Notes: a model not told the origin generated them from the letters alone. Numbered from the stretch's first letter, positions 8,292-16,852 are shown. The stretch is DNA of 64,000 nt from Streptomyces sp. I6 (GCA_003725745.1 RHDP01000001.1:5745501-5809500); one strand, 5' to 3'. Numbers and translations: made by a program.

Positions 8292-9305
8292 ATGAGCCGC
8301 ATCAACCGTCAAGTGCGCCTTGCCGCGCGTCCCGTCGGACAGCCCCGCCCCGGCGACTGGGAGCACACCCGGGAACCGGTCGGTGAGCCCGGCGAGGGCG
8401 AGTTCCTGGTCCGGGTGGCCTACCTGTCGATCGACCCGGCGATGCGCGGCTGGATGAACGACGCCAAGTCGTACATCGAGCCGGTCGCCATCGGCGAGGT
8501 CATGCGCGCGGGCGCGGTCGGGCAGGTCATCGCCTCCCGGCACCCCCGGTTCGCGGTCGGCGCCCACGTCTCCGGCGCTTTCGGAGTCCAGGAGTACTGC
8601 CTGTCCGACGGGCGCGGCGTCGCCCCCGTCGACCCGGAGCTCGCTCCCCTGCCGGTACACCTCGGAACCCTCGGCATGTCCGGGATGACGGCGTACTTCG
8701 GCCTGCTCGACATCGGCCGTCCCGAGGCCGGGCAAACCGTCGTGGTCTCCGGTGCGGCGGGCGCGGTCGGCAGCGTGGTCGGCCAGATCGCCAGAATCAG
8801 GGGCTGCCGGGTCGTCGGCATCGCGGGCGGCGAGCGCAAGTGCCGTGCGCTGGTCGACGACCTCGGCTTCGACGCGGCGATCGACTACCGGTCGGAGGAT
8901 GTCCGCAAGGCCCTGCGCCAGCACGCCCCCGACGGGGTGGACGTCTACTTCGACAACGTCGGCGGCGACATCCTGGACGCGGTGCTGACCCGTCTCGCCC
9001 GCGGCGCCCGGGTCGTCGTCTGCGGCGCGATCTCGCAGTACAACAGCACCGAACCGGTCAAGGGCCCGAGCAACTACCTGTCGCTGCTCGTGAACCGCGC
9101 GACCATGACCGGCATGGTCGTCTTCGACTACGCCGACCGCTACGCCGAGGCCGTCGCGCAGCTGGCCGGGTGGCGCACCGAGGGCAGGCTCATCTCCGTG
9201 GAGGACGTGGTCGACGGCGGGGTCGGCGCCTTCCCGGACACGCTGCTCAGGCTCTTCCGCGGCGAGAACCACGGCAAGCTCGTGCTCACCGTCGCAGGCG
9301 GGTGA
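8292..9305 (+). CDS. NADP-dependent MDR-family oxidoreductase (CurA/leukotriene-B4-reductase type)
   Basis: The 337-residue protein is a zinc-independent medium-chain reductase that reduces activated C=C bonds with NADPH. Landmarks are LSIDPAMRGWMND near residue 50, the Rossmann loop VVSGAAGAVGSVVGQIA near 152-168, and VYFDNVGGDILDAVL near 217, all typical of curcumin/alkenal reductases. The GTGA overlap with the next SDR gene shows translational coupling. The pair probably acts on one substrate, perhaps a lipid or xenobiotic. The ATG follows GAGGAGCCGCGGAA, a good ribosome-binding site. Confidence 0.9.
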   Translation: MSRINRQVRLAARPVGQPRPGDWEHTREPVGEPGEGEFLVRVAYLSIDPAMRGWMNDAKSYIEPVAIGEVMRAGAVGQVIASRHPRFAVGAHVSGAFGVQEYCLSDGRGVAPVDPELAPLPVHLGTLGMSGMTAYFGLLDIGRPEAGQTVVVSGAAGAVGSVVGQIARIRGCRVVGIAGGERKCRALVDDLGFDAAIDYRSEDVRKALRQHAPDGVDVYFDNVGGDILDAVLTRLARGARVVVCGAISQYNSTEPVKGPSNYLSLLVNRATMTGMVVFDYADRYAEAVAQLAGWRTEGRLISVEDVVDGGVGAFPDTLLRLFRGENHGKLVLTVAGG

Positions 9306-10156
9306 GCACGTTGGCGGCCATGGAGCTCAAGGACGCGGGTGTCGTGGTCACCGGGGCGGGGTCGGGTATCGGAGCGGCCCTCACCCGCCGCTTCGCCGCC
9401 GAGGGCGCCCGGCTCGTGGTCAACGACCTGGACGCCGGTGCGGCGGCCCGGATCGCCGACGAGGTCGGCGGGCTCGCCGTACCGGGGGACGCGGGTGCCG
9501 GGGAGAGCGTGGCCGCGCTCATCACCGCGGCGCGCGAACACCTGGGCGAGATCGACCTGTACTGCGCGAACGCCGGGATCGAACCCGGCGGCTCGGAGCA
9601 CGCACCGGAGGAGGTGTGGGACAGCGTATGGCAGGTCAACGTCATGGGGCACGTCCGTGCCTCGCGTCATCTGATCGGACCGTGGCTGGAGCGCGGCCGC
9701 GGTCGGCTGATCGCCACCGTCTCCGCGGCCGGCCTGCTCACCCACCTCGAGTCGGCGCCCTACTCCGTGTCCAAGCACGGCGCGCTGGCCTTCGCCGAGT
9801 GGCTGTCGGCCAACTACGGCGACAGGGGTGTCACAGTCCAGGTCGTCTGCCCGCTGGGTGTGCGCACCGAGATGTACGAGCGGTCGGACGCCGCCGCGAA
9901 GGAGGTGCTCGGCGCCTCGGTGCTCGACCCGGAGGACGTGGCCGACGAGGTGATGAAGGGGCTTGCGGACGGGCGCTTCCTGATCCTTCCCCACGCCGAG
10001 GTGCGCGGCCACTACGCCGCCCGCGCGACCGACACCGACCGCTGGCTGCGCGGGATGCGGCGGGTGCGCCGCCGCATCGACGATGTCGCCGGGGGCCGCC
10101 ACCGGTCCGGTGCGCCGGACACGATCAGTGCCACGCTCCCGACACGCGCCGGGTGA
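9302..10156 (+). CDS. Short-chain dehydrogenase/reductase
   Basis: This is a classical SDR of 284 residues. It has the cofactor loop TGAGSGIGAAL, the CANAGIEPGG element (NAG), a catalytic serine in TVSAAGLLTH and the active-site YSVSK. The acidic end of beta-2 (VVNDLD) favours NAD(H). GTG 9302 overlaps the previous stop; ATG 9320 (MELKDAG) is an alternative start that keeps the whole fold. Its last 32 bases overlap the 3' end of the convergent regulator. A hydroxyl or ketone step paired with the preceding enoyl-type reductase is a reasonable inference. Confidence 0.9.
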   Translation: MSTLAAMELKDAGVVVTGAGSGIGAALTRRFAAEGARLVVNDLDAGAAARIADEVGGLAVPGDAGAGESVAALITAAREHLGEIDLYCANAGIEPGGSEHAPEEVWDSVWQVNVMGHVRASRHLIGPWLERGRGRLIATVSAAGLLTHLESAPYSVSKHGALAFAEWLSANYGDRGVTVQVVCPLGVRTEMYERSDAAAKEVLGASVLDPEDVADEVMKGLADGRFLILPHAEVRGHYAARATDTDRWLRGMRRVRRRIDDVAGGRHRSGAPDTISATLPTRAG

Positions 10157-11381
10157 CGACGGCGCTGAGCGTGCGCACGCCACGCGTTGAGCCGGGGTCG
10201 ATCCCGGTGAGTTCGCGGACCCGGCGCAGGCGGTAGTCCAGGGTCCGGGTGTGGACGTTGAGCGCGCTCGCGGTGGCACCGCGGTGCATGTCGTGGCGGT
10301 AGTACGCGTCGAGGGTGCCGAGGAGGTCGGGACCGGTCTCCAGGCGGCGGGCGACCGTGCGGATCCAGTCGTCGACGAAGGGCACGTCCGCGACGGCGAG
10401 TTCGACGAACACATCTGCCAGGGTGTGCGGGCGCAACCGGGAGGGTGCCCGGTGCAGCGGGGCCGCCCGGCTGATCCGCCGGGCGCGGTCCAGAGCGCCG
10501 GACAGTTCCGGCAGTGGTGCGGTGGCCGTGCCGACGGCGCAGGGGCGGCCGAGGGCGCGGGCGAAGTGCTGTACGAGATCCGGCAGGTGGTCGGCGGTGG
10601 GGTCGGACGGGAGGCCGGGGGCCGGATGCGGTGGTGTGTTCTCCGCCGCCGCGGCGCCGGAGAACACGGGAAACAGGGCGATCAGCTCCCCGCCCCCGTC
10701 GCCGTCCTCCGGTCCCCACATGACGGGCACCCGGTGGCTCCTCACCAGCGACCCGATCTCGTTGTCCAGGAAATGACCTGCGGTGGGCCGGTCCGGAAGC
10801 CGGAACACCGTCACCGCGCAGCGCTCCGGTAGTTCCACGCCGACGGCCGCGGCGAGTTCCGTCGAAATCGGTTCTCCGTTCAGCAGTGACCGGGTCAGCA
10901 GAGCGACCTGTTCGGTGTACGGAAGCCGGCGGCGCAGTGCGCGCAGGAATCCCTGGCGGTAGGCGCCGATACCGCGTTCGCTCTGCGGGGCGAACCAGGC
11001 CATCATGCGAACGAGTTCGTCGACACCTCCGCCGCGCTCGGCCTCGGTCGCCTCGGTGATCTCACGCAGCATGAGCGCGGTGTGCAGGTGCAGCACCTTC
11101 TGCCGTGCGTCGAGCGACATCCCGGCACCTGCCCGCAGCTCCCCCATCGATGCGATGCGGCCGAGATCATCTTCGCTCAACTCGCGGTTGTGCGGCGACA
11201 GTTCGACGGTGCGGCGGCGGAGCCACACCGCGTGCTCCAGCGTCCTGGCCCGCGCCCGGGGGTCGTTGTCCAGGAACCGGAACTCCGGAATCTCCCGTGT
11301 GTATGTCTCGACCTCACGGCGGGCGTTGGCCGGCACCTGCCGGGCCAGATGGGCGAAGAGGCTCCCCATGGGCGCAAGCAT
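10125..11381 (-). CDS. PucR/CdaR-type transcriptional regulator
   Basis: About 418 residues. The C-terminus (LLGTLDAYYRHDMHRGATA, then LNVHTRTLDYRLRRVRELTG) is the PucR-type helix-turn-helix found in regulators of nucleotide, sugar-acid and catabolic genes. The N-terminal half (residues 1-150, RREVETYTREIPEFRF) matches the RsbRD-like sensor that often precedes it in actinobacteria. The start is uncertain: ATG 11381 (MLAPMGSLFAHLA) fits family length, and the frame stays open to 11645 without family-like sequence. It faces the reductase/SDR pair tail to tail and may control it. Confidence 0.85.
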   Translation of the reverse strand: MLAPMGSLFAHLARQVPANARREVETYTREIPEFRFLDNDPRARARTLEHAVWLRRRTVELSPHNRELSEDDLGRIASMGELRAGAGMSLDARQKVLHLHTALMLREITEATEAERGGGVDELVRMMAWFAPQSERGIGAYRQGFLRALRRRLPYTEQVALLTRSLLNGEPISTELAAAVGVELPERCAVTVFRLPDRPTAGHFLDNEIGSLVRSHRVPVMWGPEDGDGGGELIALFPVFSGAAAAENTPPHPAPGLPSDPTADHLPDLVQHFARALGRPCAVGTATAPLPELSGALDRARRISRAAPLHRAPSRLRPHTLADVFVELAVADVPFVDDWIRTVARRLETGPDLLGTLDAYYRHDMHRGATASALNVHTRTLDYRLRRVRELTGIDPGSTRGVRTLSAVVTRRVSGAWH

Positions 11382-11701
11382 GTCATGCGGCACCAGAACC
11401 CGACAGGTGGGATCCGGACGGCGTTCATCACTCCGCGCAAAGCGGCGGCGAGTGTTCGGCGGGGCTTTTGTGACAGTGCGCAGAGTTTCCTGGTCCAGGT
11501 GTTCCCGCCAGTGGTTCTGCTTGTGGATGAGTCGTGTAGCAGCCTTAATGGGAACCGCGTGAGTGGCTACGGCAAGGAACACCTTTCGAGGCATTCCGGG
11601 CGACTCCCGGAATGGCCGACGGTGATCAGTACGTGCAGTGGACACGGGATTGTCAGTGAGGCGCCTCGAAGGGCGCTCTCCTCGACGGGAGGGAAACTCC
11701 G
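11382..11701. other. Divergent spacer between regulator and DUF4394 gene
   Basis: No gene was recognised in these 320 bases. They hold the promoters of the divergent regulator and DUF4394 gene. The regulator's frame stays open across much of the stretch, so a longer N-terminus cannot be excluded. Confidence 0.4.
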
Positions 11702-12589
11702 ATGAAAACAGGCGCGGGAAAGCGCGTCATGGTGTCGGTCGCGGTCGTGGTCACGTCGGCGGCGCTCGTCCTCGGCACGGCGGGCGCCGGCTCGGCCGCC
11801 CCCGCCCCCGCCTCCACCGCCGGGCCCGGCCTGCGCGCGTTCGGGATCAGCGGCGACGGCACGCTGATGGCCACGTTCACGACCGACCGGCCGCAGGTGC
11901 TCGACTGGGTCCGGGTCGTCACCGGCCTCAGCGGTGACACCAGCCTGATCGGGATCGACTTCCGGGTGCAGAACGGCCTGATGTACGGCGTCGGCAACAA
12001 GGGCGGCATCTACACGATCAAGACCCCGCCGGCCACCCCGGACGTCGTGGTCACCAAGGTGTCCCAGCTCCAGTACGCGCTGCACGGCGCCAACTTCGGC
12101 GTCGACTTCAACCCGGCGGCCGACCGCCTGCGTGTGATCAGCGACAACGGCCAGAACCTGCGGCACAACCTCAACGACCACAGCACCATCCAGGACGTGA
12201 ACCTCACCACCCCGCCCGTCGAGGGCACCACCAAGGGCGTCTCGGCCGCCGCCTACACCAACAACGACCTCAACGCGGCCACCGGGACCACACTGGTCGA
12301 CATCAACACGAGCAGCGACCAGGTCGTCCTCCAGTCCCCGGCGAACAACGGCACGCTCGCCCCCACCGGCAGCCTCGGCATCGACGCCGGGATCAACGCC
12401 GGCATGGACATCTACAGCACCCTGTCCGGCGGGAAGACGGTCGACAACGCCGCCTTCGCCACCCTCACCCCGTACGGCGCCGGCACCCCCTCGCTGTACA
12501 GCATCAACGTCCTCACCGGCCAGGCCACATCCATCGGCCAGTTCCCGCTGAACATCACGGACCTGGCGATCTCCCTCACCGGGTCCTGA
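11702..12589 (+). CDS. Secreted DUF4394 protein, copy 1
   Basis: This 295-residue exported protein has a signal peptide (MKTGAGKRVMVSV to SAAPAPA, about 1-35). A DUF4394 domain then covers the rest, a predicted beta-propeller-like domain of unknown function. Typical repeats are VTGLSGDTSLIGIDFRVQNG, LYGVG-type strands, FGVDFNPAADRLRVISDNGQ and AYTNNDLNAATGTTLVDI. A clear ribosome-binding site (GGGAGGGAAACTCCG) precedes ATG 11702. A paralogue with the same order of motifs lies 2.4 kb downstream on the same strand. Confidence 0.9.
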   Translation: MKTGAGKRVMVSVAVVVTSAALVLGTAGAGSAAPAPASTAGPGLRAFGISGDGTLMATFTTDRPQVLDWVRVVTGLSGDTSLIGIDFRVQNGLMYGVGNKGGIYTIKTPPATPDVVVTKVSQLQYALHGANFGVDFNPAADRLRVISDNGQNLRHNLNDHSTIQDVNLTTPPVEGTTKGVSAAAYTNNDLNAATGTTLVDINTSSDQVVLQSPANNGTLAPTGSLGIDAGINAGMDIYSTLSGGKTVDNAAFATLTPYGAGTPSLYSINVLTGQATSIGQFPLNITDLAISLTGS

Positions 12590-12876
12590 GCCCGGGCGCC
12601 CTCGCTGCCCGGCGAACTCGGCGAAGAACTCCGGCCCCCGCCTGCCCTGCCGCCAACAGGCCCCGGCGAAGCGGTGCCATGCAGACCGGCGCCGGGCGGG
12701 GGCTCCTGGGGCGGTGGCTTCCCGGACGGGGGCTGGAGGGGCTCCGCACCCGGGAGGAACCCACGGGAGAAGGGCCCACCCCGGTGGCGGGCCTCCCCGG
12801 GTCCGGAGCCCAGAAGGCGGGCTCCCGGTGATCTCCTGCGGGCGCGACGTCGAACGGGTCGCAGCTGCCGCGGCTT
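12590..12876. other. Gene-free spacer after DUF4394 copy 1
   Basis: These 287 bases are G+C-rich and no gene, clear hairpin or repeat was recognised. The minus-strand frame that crosses the region is a shadow of the DUF4394 gene. Confidence 0.4.
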
Positions 12877-12996
12877 CTACAGCCGGCCCCGCTGCTTGAC
12901 GACGCAGCAGAGTGCCGGGCACACCGCCGCCATCAGCAGGATCGCGAAGGGAAAGCGGAACCCCCGGTGCAGCTCCGGCATGCTCCGGAAGTCCAC
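12877..12996 (-). pseudogene. Detached CorA C-terminal tail
   Basis: The minus strand encodes VDFRSMPELHRGFRFPFAIL and continues to KQRGRL and a stop. This is the end of a CorA Mg2+/Co2+ channel, where the family has GMNFxxMPELxxxxGYP, a last helix and a short basic tail. The GMN of the signature is gone and nothing upstream belongs to CorA. An A+T-rich junction (tataatcgataata, 13005-13018) starts immediately. The nucleotide sequence is close to the tail of the complete corA at 21.1 kb, so this is a partial duplication or deletion remnant. Confidence 0.8.
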
Positions 12997-13150
12997 CCAA
13001 GAGCCGTATAATCGATAATAAGGATCACGTGCTCTCTGCGGCTCAGGATATTCTGAGGCCAAGAGATTCCCGCAATCTTGGGCGATTCAATCCCGTGACC
13101 CGATGCGCGGTCGACTGCATGCATCGTGCGGACCAGGAGGGATTCTTTCC

Positions 13151-13531
13151 ATGAACGGGTCGCATTCACAAGCTTCGGAGATATCCGTCATTTGGGTGGA
13201 GCAGAGCCTTCCCGGTTTCCATAACTGGCCCGATGCGCCGCCCGAGCGCGACTTTCTTGCGCATCGTCACCGTCATGTCTTTCGAGTACGAGCGGAGATA
13301 CTCGTCAAGCATGATGAGCGAGACTTCGAGTTCTTCGATGTCGCGGACCGAATCCTGGCCTGGTGGGGGCCGGGTGAGCATGAATTTGGTTCTGCGTCAT
13401 GCGAGGCGATGGCCCGCGAACTGGGACTGCACCTGATCCGAAGTGGTCTGCCGGTGACGGAGACGTCTGTCGCGATAAGTGAGGAAGGGGGCTCGAGAGT
13501 GATCTGGCGTGACATCAGCACCTCGCCCTGA
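13151..13531 (+). CDS. Hypothetical protein, possible T-fold (PTPS/QueD-like) relative
   Basis: This is a 126-residue protein in an A+T-richer patch. It is not a clear family match. Its layout follows a 6-pyruvoyl-tetrahydropterin-synthase-like fold: a histidine in PGFHNWPDAPPERDFL, the cluster HRHRHVFRVRAEILV where QueD has HGHN, ERDFEFF, then SCEAMARELGLHLIRSG and VTETSVAISEEGG, which resemble the SAEN helix and ET segment. ATG 13151 follows AGGAGGGATTCTTTCC, a strong ribosome-binding site. It overlaps by 17 bases a convergent QueD-family gene, which strengthens the idea of a related pterin or 7-deazapurine role. The function is unproven. Confidence 0.6.
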   Translation: MNGSHSQASEISVIWVEQSLPGFHNWPDAPPERDFLAHRHRHVFRVRAEILVKHDERDFEFFDVADRILAWWGPGEHEFGSASCEAMARELGLHLIRSGLPVTETSVAISEEGGSRVIWRDISTSP

Positions 13532-13892
13532 CAGGACGGTACTCGGCCCACGTCTTCGGAGTCTCCGAGACGCGGATGGCGACGAGCTCGGGAATCCGTG
13601 GAGACCACACTTCATAAACTCACATAGCAATATTCTCTGCACTTGGGTTACGTTCAGGGATGCAGTCGTTCAGATGGCGATGGTCCAATGTGGTACCGAT
13701 CCGGTTTTTGAACTCTGCCAGGTCCCTGTAGTCGCGAACGGAGCCAGCTTCCGTGAGCTCATCGGGAGCCGCCGCGAGCTCGATGACGAATATGCAGTTG
13801 TGTCCGTGCATTCGCCCACATGGATGGTCCGGAGGGAGGTTGTCGAGCGCGTGACTCGCCGAGAAATAGAATTATTTGGAAATGGACAGCAT
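13515..13892 (-). pseudogene. QueD-family 6-carboxytetrahydropterin synthase with two in-frame stops
   Basis: QueD makes 6-carboxy-5,6,7,8-tetrahydropterin, the second step to preQ0 and 7-deazapurines. The minus strand from ATG 13892 (after TAAGGAGATATCGAGCC) reads MLSISK-stop-FYFSASHALDNLPPDHPCGRMHGHN. It continues through DYRDLAEFKNRI, TLDHRHLN and NPSAENIAM-stop-VYEVWSPR to VSETPKTWAEY. All zinc histidines, the catalytic cysteine before MHGHN, the DH pair and the final glutamate motif remain. TAA (codon 7) and TGA (about codon 89) interrupt it without any frame change, unlike the frameshifts elsewhere. It is therefore probably a recently dead gene; stop-codon readthrough is less likely. 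Confidence 0.8.
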
Positions 13893-13946
13893 GGCTCGAT
13901 ATCTCCTTACGGTAGTCAGTGAGCCTCTTTCATCCTGCGCTGACGG

Positions 13947-14066
13947 TACGAGCACCGCCGGGCCCGCAACACCCGCTGGCGCAAGCTCGGCTGCTTCAAG
14001 CAGGCACTGCTCACTCTCGTCCATCTGCGCAAGAACGAGACGTTCTCGCAGCTCGGAGCCGGGATC
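13947..14066 (+). mobile_element. Transposase N-terminal fragment (IS remnant)
   Basis: The reading YEHRRARNTRWRKLGCFKQA then LLTLVHLRKNETFSQLGAG matches the N-terminal helix-turn-helix of DDE-superfamily transposases common in Streptomyces, where the family has GSRWRKL..KQALL.LVHLR...TFAQLAAGF. No catalytic DDE domain, start codon or terminal inverted repeats are present. It lies directly upstream of the QueD pseudogene and marks this patch as a recombination site. Confidence 0.65.
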
Positions 14067-14255
14067 AGGAGGCGTGCTGACGGCTGCTCCAGAAAGGTGA
14101 AAGTGGTTTTCGACTCTCCCCTTCCGGTCTGGGTGTTTGTTTCGAACAGTCGCAGAGGTCCGCAAAGTCGCCAATCTGGGATCTCATGGGCGTCGAATCA
14201 CGACTGCGGGCCCGGTCGGGCTCGTGCAGGCAGAACGAGGATGGGAGAACGTCCT

Positions 14256-14561
14256 ATGCGTAGGTTTCTGCGCGGTGCGGCCGTTGCCGTGGCAGTCGCT
14301 CCGGTGGTCCTGCTCACGGCCGGTGCGGCCGGTGCCGACTCGTACGATCAGCGCATGACGAGTGTGGGTCCGGGTGGCGCCTCCACCGGCTACGTCTCCA
14401 CCGGAACGACGGTCGGCGGTGGGAGCTACTATTCCGCCGGCGAGTCCATGGCCGGCCCTGACGGTGCCATGACCTCCCGGACTCAGAGCAACGCGGGTGG
14501 CGTCTGGGGGGCTTCCGGCCATCGCGGCGGGCTGCTCGGGCTGGGCTGGCTCCTGGGCTGA
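14256..14561 (+). CDS. Small secreted Ser/Gly-rich protein
   Basis: The 101-residue product begins [20 protein letters not shown] and has a signal peptide ending near GAAGADSYD. The mature 70 residues are rich in Gly, Ser and Thr (TSVGPGGASTGYVSTGTTVG) and end in GLLGLGWLLG. No family is recognised. ATG 14256 is preferred because GGGAGA lies 7 bases upstream; an in-frame ATG at 14241 has no such site. It may be a cell-surface or extracellular structural peptide, but this is a guess from composition. Confidence 0.65.
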   Translation: MRRFLRGAAVAVAVAPVVLLTAGAAGADSYDQRMTSVGPGGASTGYVSTGTTVGGGSYYSAGESMAGPDGAMTSRTQSNAGGVWGASGHRGGLLGLGWLLG

Positions 14562-14984
14562 CGGCCCTCGGAGCACTCGGTGCGGGTCCCGCACTTGGAA
14601 CCCGGCCGGATCACATGAGTGTGAGTTCCGGGGGCTCGTCTGCCTCCGCTGCAGATGTCATGACGACACGACACGCCACTGGAGTTCGAGCAATGGTCGT
14701 TGTGTCAGGGACAGGTGACGTTCTGATCCTGGATGCCCATGGGGTGCCTTACCGCAGTCCCATGCCTATGGGCGGCAGACGGTTCGTTGGCCCGTTCTGT
14801 TTCATCTCGCTGCACCGTCGATCCTGACCGGCGGTGCAGCGAGGTTCAAGCGCGCATGGAGCGGCGCAGGTTCCGGGTCCCCTGGGCCGAGCCAGCCCGC
14901 CAGTCCTGGTCATTTCGCGGTGTGCTCCCCGTTTCTCTCGTCCTCCGTGCGGGGAGTCGCCTCAACTCCTCTGAAAGGTGCGGT
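14562..14984. other. Gene-free spacer
   Basis: No gene was recognised in these 423 bases between the small secreted protein and DUF4394 copy 2. The last 12 bases carry the GAAAGG ribosome-binding site of DUF4394 copy 2. Confidence 0.4.
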
Positions 14985-15851
14985 ATGCGTACGCGTACGT
15001 CGCTCGTCCTCACCATGGTCCTCGCTGCTTCATGCGCCACTTCGGCGGCCGTCGCAGACCCCGTGGTCCCCCATGTCATCGGCAACTACGGCCGGCTCGG
15101 CCTGACCGCGGTCGGCCTGACGACCGATCAGCGTCTGGTGCGGTTCGACGTCGACCGGCCCTCCATGGTCCGGTCGCTGGGGTGGGTCTCCGGCCTGTCC
15201 GGGGACACCGAGCTCGTCGGCATCGACTACCGGGTCCAGGACGGCCGGCTCTACGGCGTCGGGGACCAGGGCGGCATCTACATCCTGGACACCCGAACCA
15301 CCGTGGCCACCAAGGTCTCGCAGCTCACCGTCGCCCTGTCCGGCACCTCGTTCGGAGTCGACTTCAATCCGGCGGCCAACCGGCTGCGGGTGATCTCCAA
15401 CACCGGGCAGAACCTCCGGCACAACGTCGGCGACCCCGCCGCGCCGTTCACCACGACGGTGGACGGCACCCTGACCAACCCGACGGCGCCGCCCTCGACG
15501 GCCATGGGCCTGGCCGGAGCCGCGTACACCAACAATGACCTGGACGCGGCAACCGCCACCACGCTGTTCGACGTCGACACGCTGGCCGACCGAGTCTCTC
15601 TGCAGTCACCCGCCAATGCCGGCACCCTGGCGCCCACGGGTACCCTCGGCACCGACGCCGGCCCTGAGGCGGGCTTCGACATCTACTACGACGCCAAGCG
15701 CGGCAGCAACCACGGCTTCGCCGTGCTCGCGCACAACGGCCTGTTCCGCCTGTACGGTGTGGACCCGCTGACCGGCAAGGCAACCCACAAGGGGGCATTC
15801 CCCATGAGCCACCAGGTCGAGGATCTGGCCCTGCCGGTCAACCAGCGATAG
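14985..15851 (+). CDS. Secreted DUF4394 protein, copy 2
   Basis: This is a 288-residue paralogue of the protein at 11.7 kb. A signal peptide (MRTRTSLVLTMVLAASCATS, cleaved near AVAD) is followed by the DUF4394 domain, with VSGLSGDTELVGIDYRVQDG, LYGVGDQGGIYIL, FGVDFNPAANRLRVISNTGQ and AYTNNDLDAATATTLFDV. Most motifs align one-to-one with copy 1, so the two arose by duplication, but they have diverged outside the motifs. ATG 14985 follows CTGAAAGGTGCGGT. A strong terminator lies 29 bases after the stop. Confidence 0.9.
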   Translation: MRTRTSLVLTMVLAASCATSAAVADPVVPHVIGNYGRLGLTAVGLTTDQRLVRFDVDRPSMVRSLGWVSGLSGDTELVGIDYRVQDGRLYGVGDQGGIYILDTRTTVATKVSQLTVALSGTSFGVDFNPAANRLRVISNTGQNLRHNVGDPAAPFTTTVDGTLTNPTAPPSTAMGLAGAAYTNNDLDAATATTLFDVDTLADRVSLQSPANAGTLAPTGTLGTDAGPEAGFDIYYDAKRGSNHGFAVLAHNGLFRLYGVDPLTGKATHKGAFPMSHQVEDLALPVNQR

Positions 15852-15879
15852 GCGGGCCGAAGAGGGCGTACCGCACGAC

Positions 15880-15929
15880 CAACGGCTTTCGGGGACAGGA
15901 CCTCTCCTGCTTGTCCCCGAAAGCCGTTG
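15880..15929. terminator. Strong bidirectional terminator
   Basis: A perfect 18-bp inverted repeat (caacggctttcggggaca, 14-base loop, tgtccccgaaagccgttg) lies between convergent transcription units, DUF4394 on plus and fasciclin on minus. Three tandem copies of gttgaaccc follow at about 15925-15952. Confidence 0.9.
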
Positions 15930-16198
15930 AACCCGTTGAACCCGTTGAACCCGTCATGGCGTCCGGCGTGCGGGATGGCCGGTCGTGCGTGCCATCCTCA
16001 ACGCGAGTTCGGTCACCGCGAGTTCGGGATGGGGATCTGGTTCCTCCAGCCGGGGTGGTGTTCACCCGCGCCGCCGGGATGGCGCCCTGCGCCGTGTGCT
16101 CGTGGCCCACGGCAGCGGGGCGTCCTCCTTCGTGCAGGGCGCCCCGCTGTTGTGCCGGTCCGCCGCCCGGTACTGGGCGGTCCGGTCGGCGTGGCCGT
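15930..16198. other. Spacer 3' of the fasciclin gene
   Basis: Nothing gene-like was recognised here. A weak hairpin (ccgccc, 6-base loop, gggcgg, 16163-16180) could help end fasciclin transcription. Confidence 0.3.
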
Positions 16199-16852
16199 TC
16201 AGGACGTGGGCATCAGGACGGTGTCGACGATGTAGACGGTGGCGTTGGCGGTGGGGACGTTGCCGCAGACGACCTTCGAGCCGTCGTTGACGGTGTAGTC
16301 CTCGCCGGAGCCCTTGGTGGTGAGCTTCGACTTCTGCAGCGTCTCGTAGCTGCCGCTCTCGAGCTGCTGCGGGGCGAGTTTCCGGCCGACCACGTGGTAG
16401 GTGAGGATGTCGGTCAGCATGTCCTTGTCGGCGAGAACCCTGTCCAGGTCCGCCTTCGGGAGCTTGGCGAAGGCGTCGTTGGTGGGCGCGAACACGGTGA
16501 TGTTCTGCGCGTTGTTGAGGGTGTCGACCAGGCCGGCCTTCTTCACCGCGGTGACCAGCGTGGACAGGGCGGGATTGTTGGATGCGGCGGTGGCTACCGG
16601 GTCCTTGGCCATGCCGTCGAAGGAGCCGGCGCCTTCCGTCGGGACCGATGCACAGGCGGGCCCGAACGGCCCGCCCGCGCCCGGGGCGGCATCGTCCGCG
16701 GCGGGATTCGACTGCTCCTCGGCCGGCTCCGTCGTGCTCTTGCCCGCCGCTGTTGTCGAGGAGTCGCTCTCCCCGCACGCGGTCAGCAGCAGCGGCAGCG
16801 CGGCCGCCGCAGCGACTGCGACGGCAGTACGGCGGAAGCGGAAGGCGTTCAT
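16199..16852 (-). CDS. Fasciclin-domain (FAS1) lipoprotein
   Basis: About 217 residues. The lipobox LLLTAC near residue 20 follows a hydrophobic signal, predicting a lipid-anchored surface protein. A disordered Ser/Thr/Glu linker leads to one FAS1 domain: LSTLVTAVKKAGLVDTLN, ITVFAPTNDAFAKLP, LTDILTYHVVGRKL and ATVYIVDTVLMP. It resembles MPT83-type mycobacterial antigens. ATG 16852 is preferred over ATG 16855 from the spacing to AGGGAG. It is transcribed in the same direction as the molybdoenzyme further upstream, and the SigK/anti-SigK pair lies nearby, as in the mycobacterial SigK regulon. Confidence 0.92.
   Translation of the reverse strand: MNAFRFRRTAVAVAAAAALPLLLTACGESDSSTTAAGKSTTEPAEEQSNPAADDAAPGAGGPFGPACASVPTEGAGSFDGMAKDPVATAASNNPALSTLVTAVKKAGLVDTLNNAQNITVFAPTNDAFAKLPKADLDRVLADKDMLTDILTYHVVGRKLAPQQLESGSYETLQKSKLTTKGSGEDYTVNDGSKVVCGNVPTANATVYIVDTVLMPTS

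Noticed and set aside
13515-13892. Stop-codon recoding (selenocysteine or readthrough) in the QueD gene
   Set aside because: Two different stops (TAA and TGA) at non-catalytic positions and no recoding hairpin were seen; nonsense mutation is simpler.
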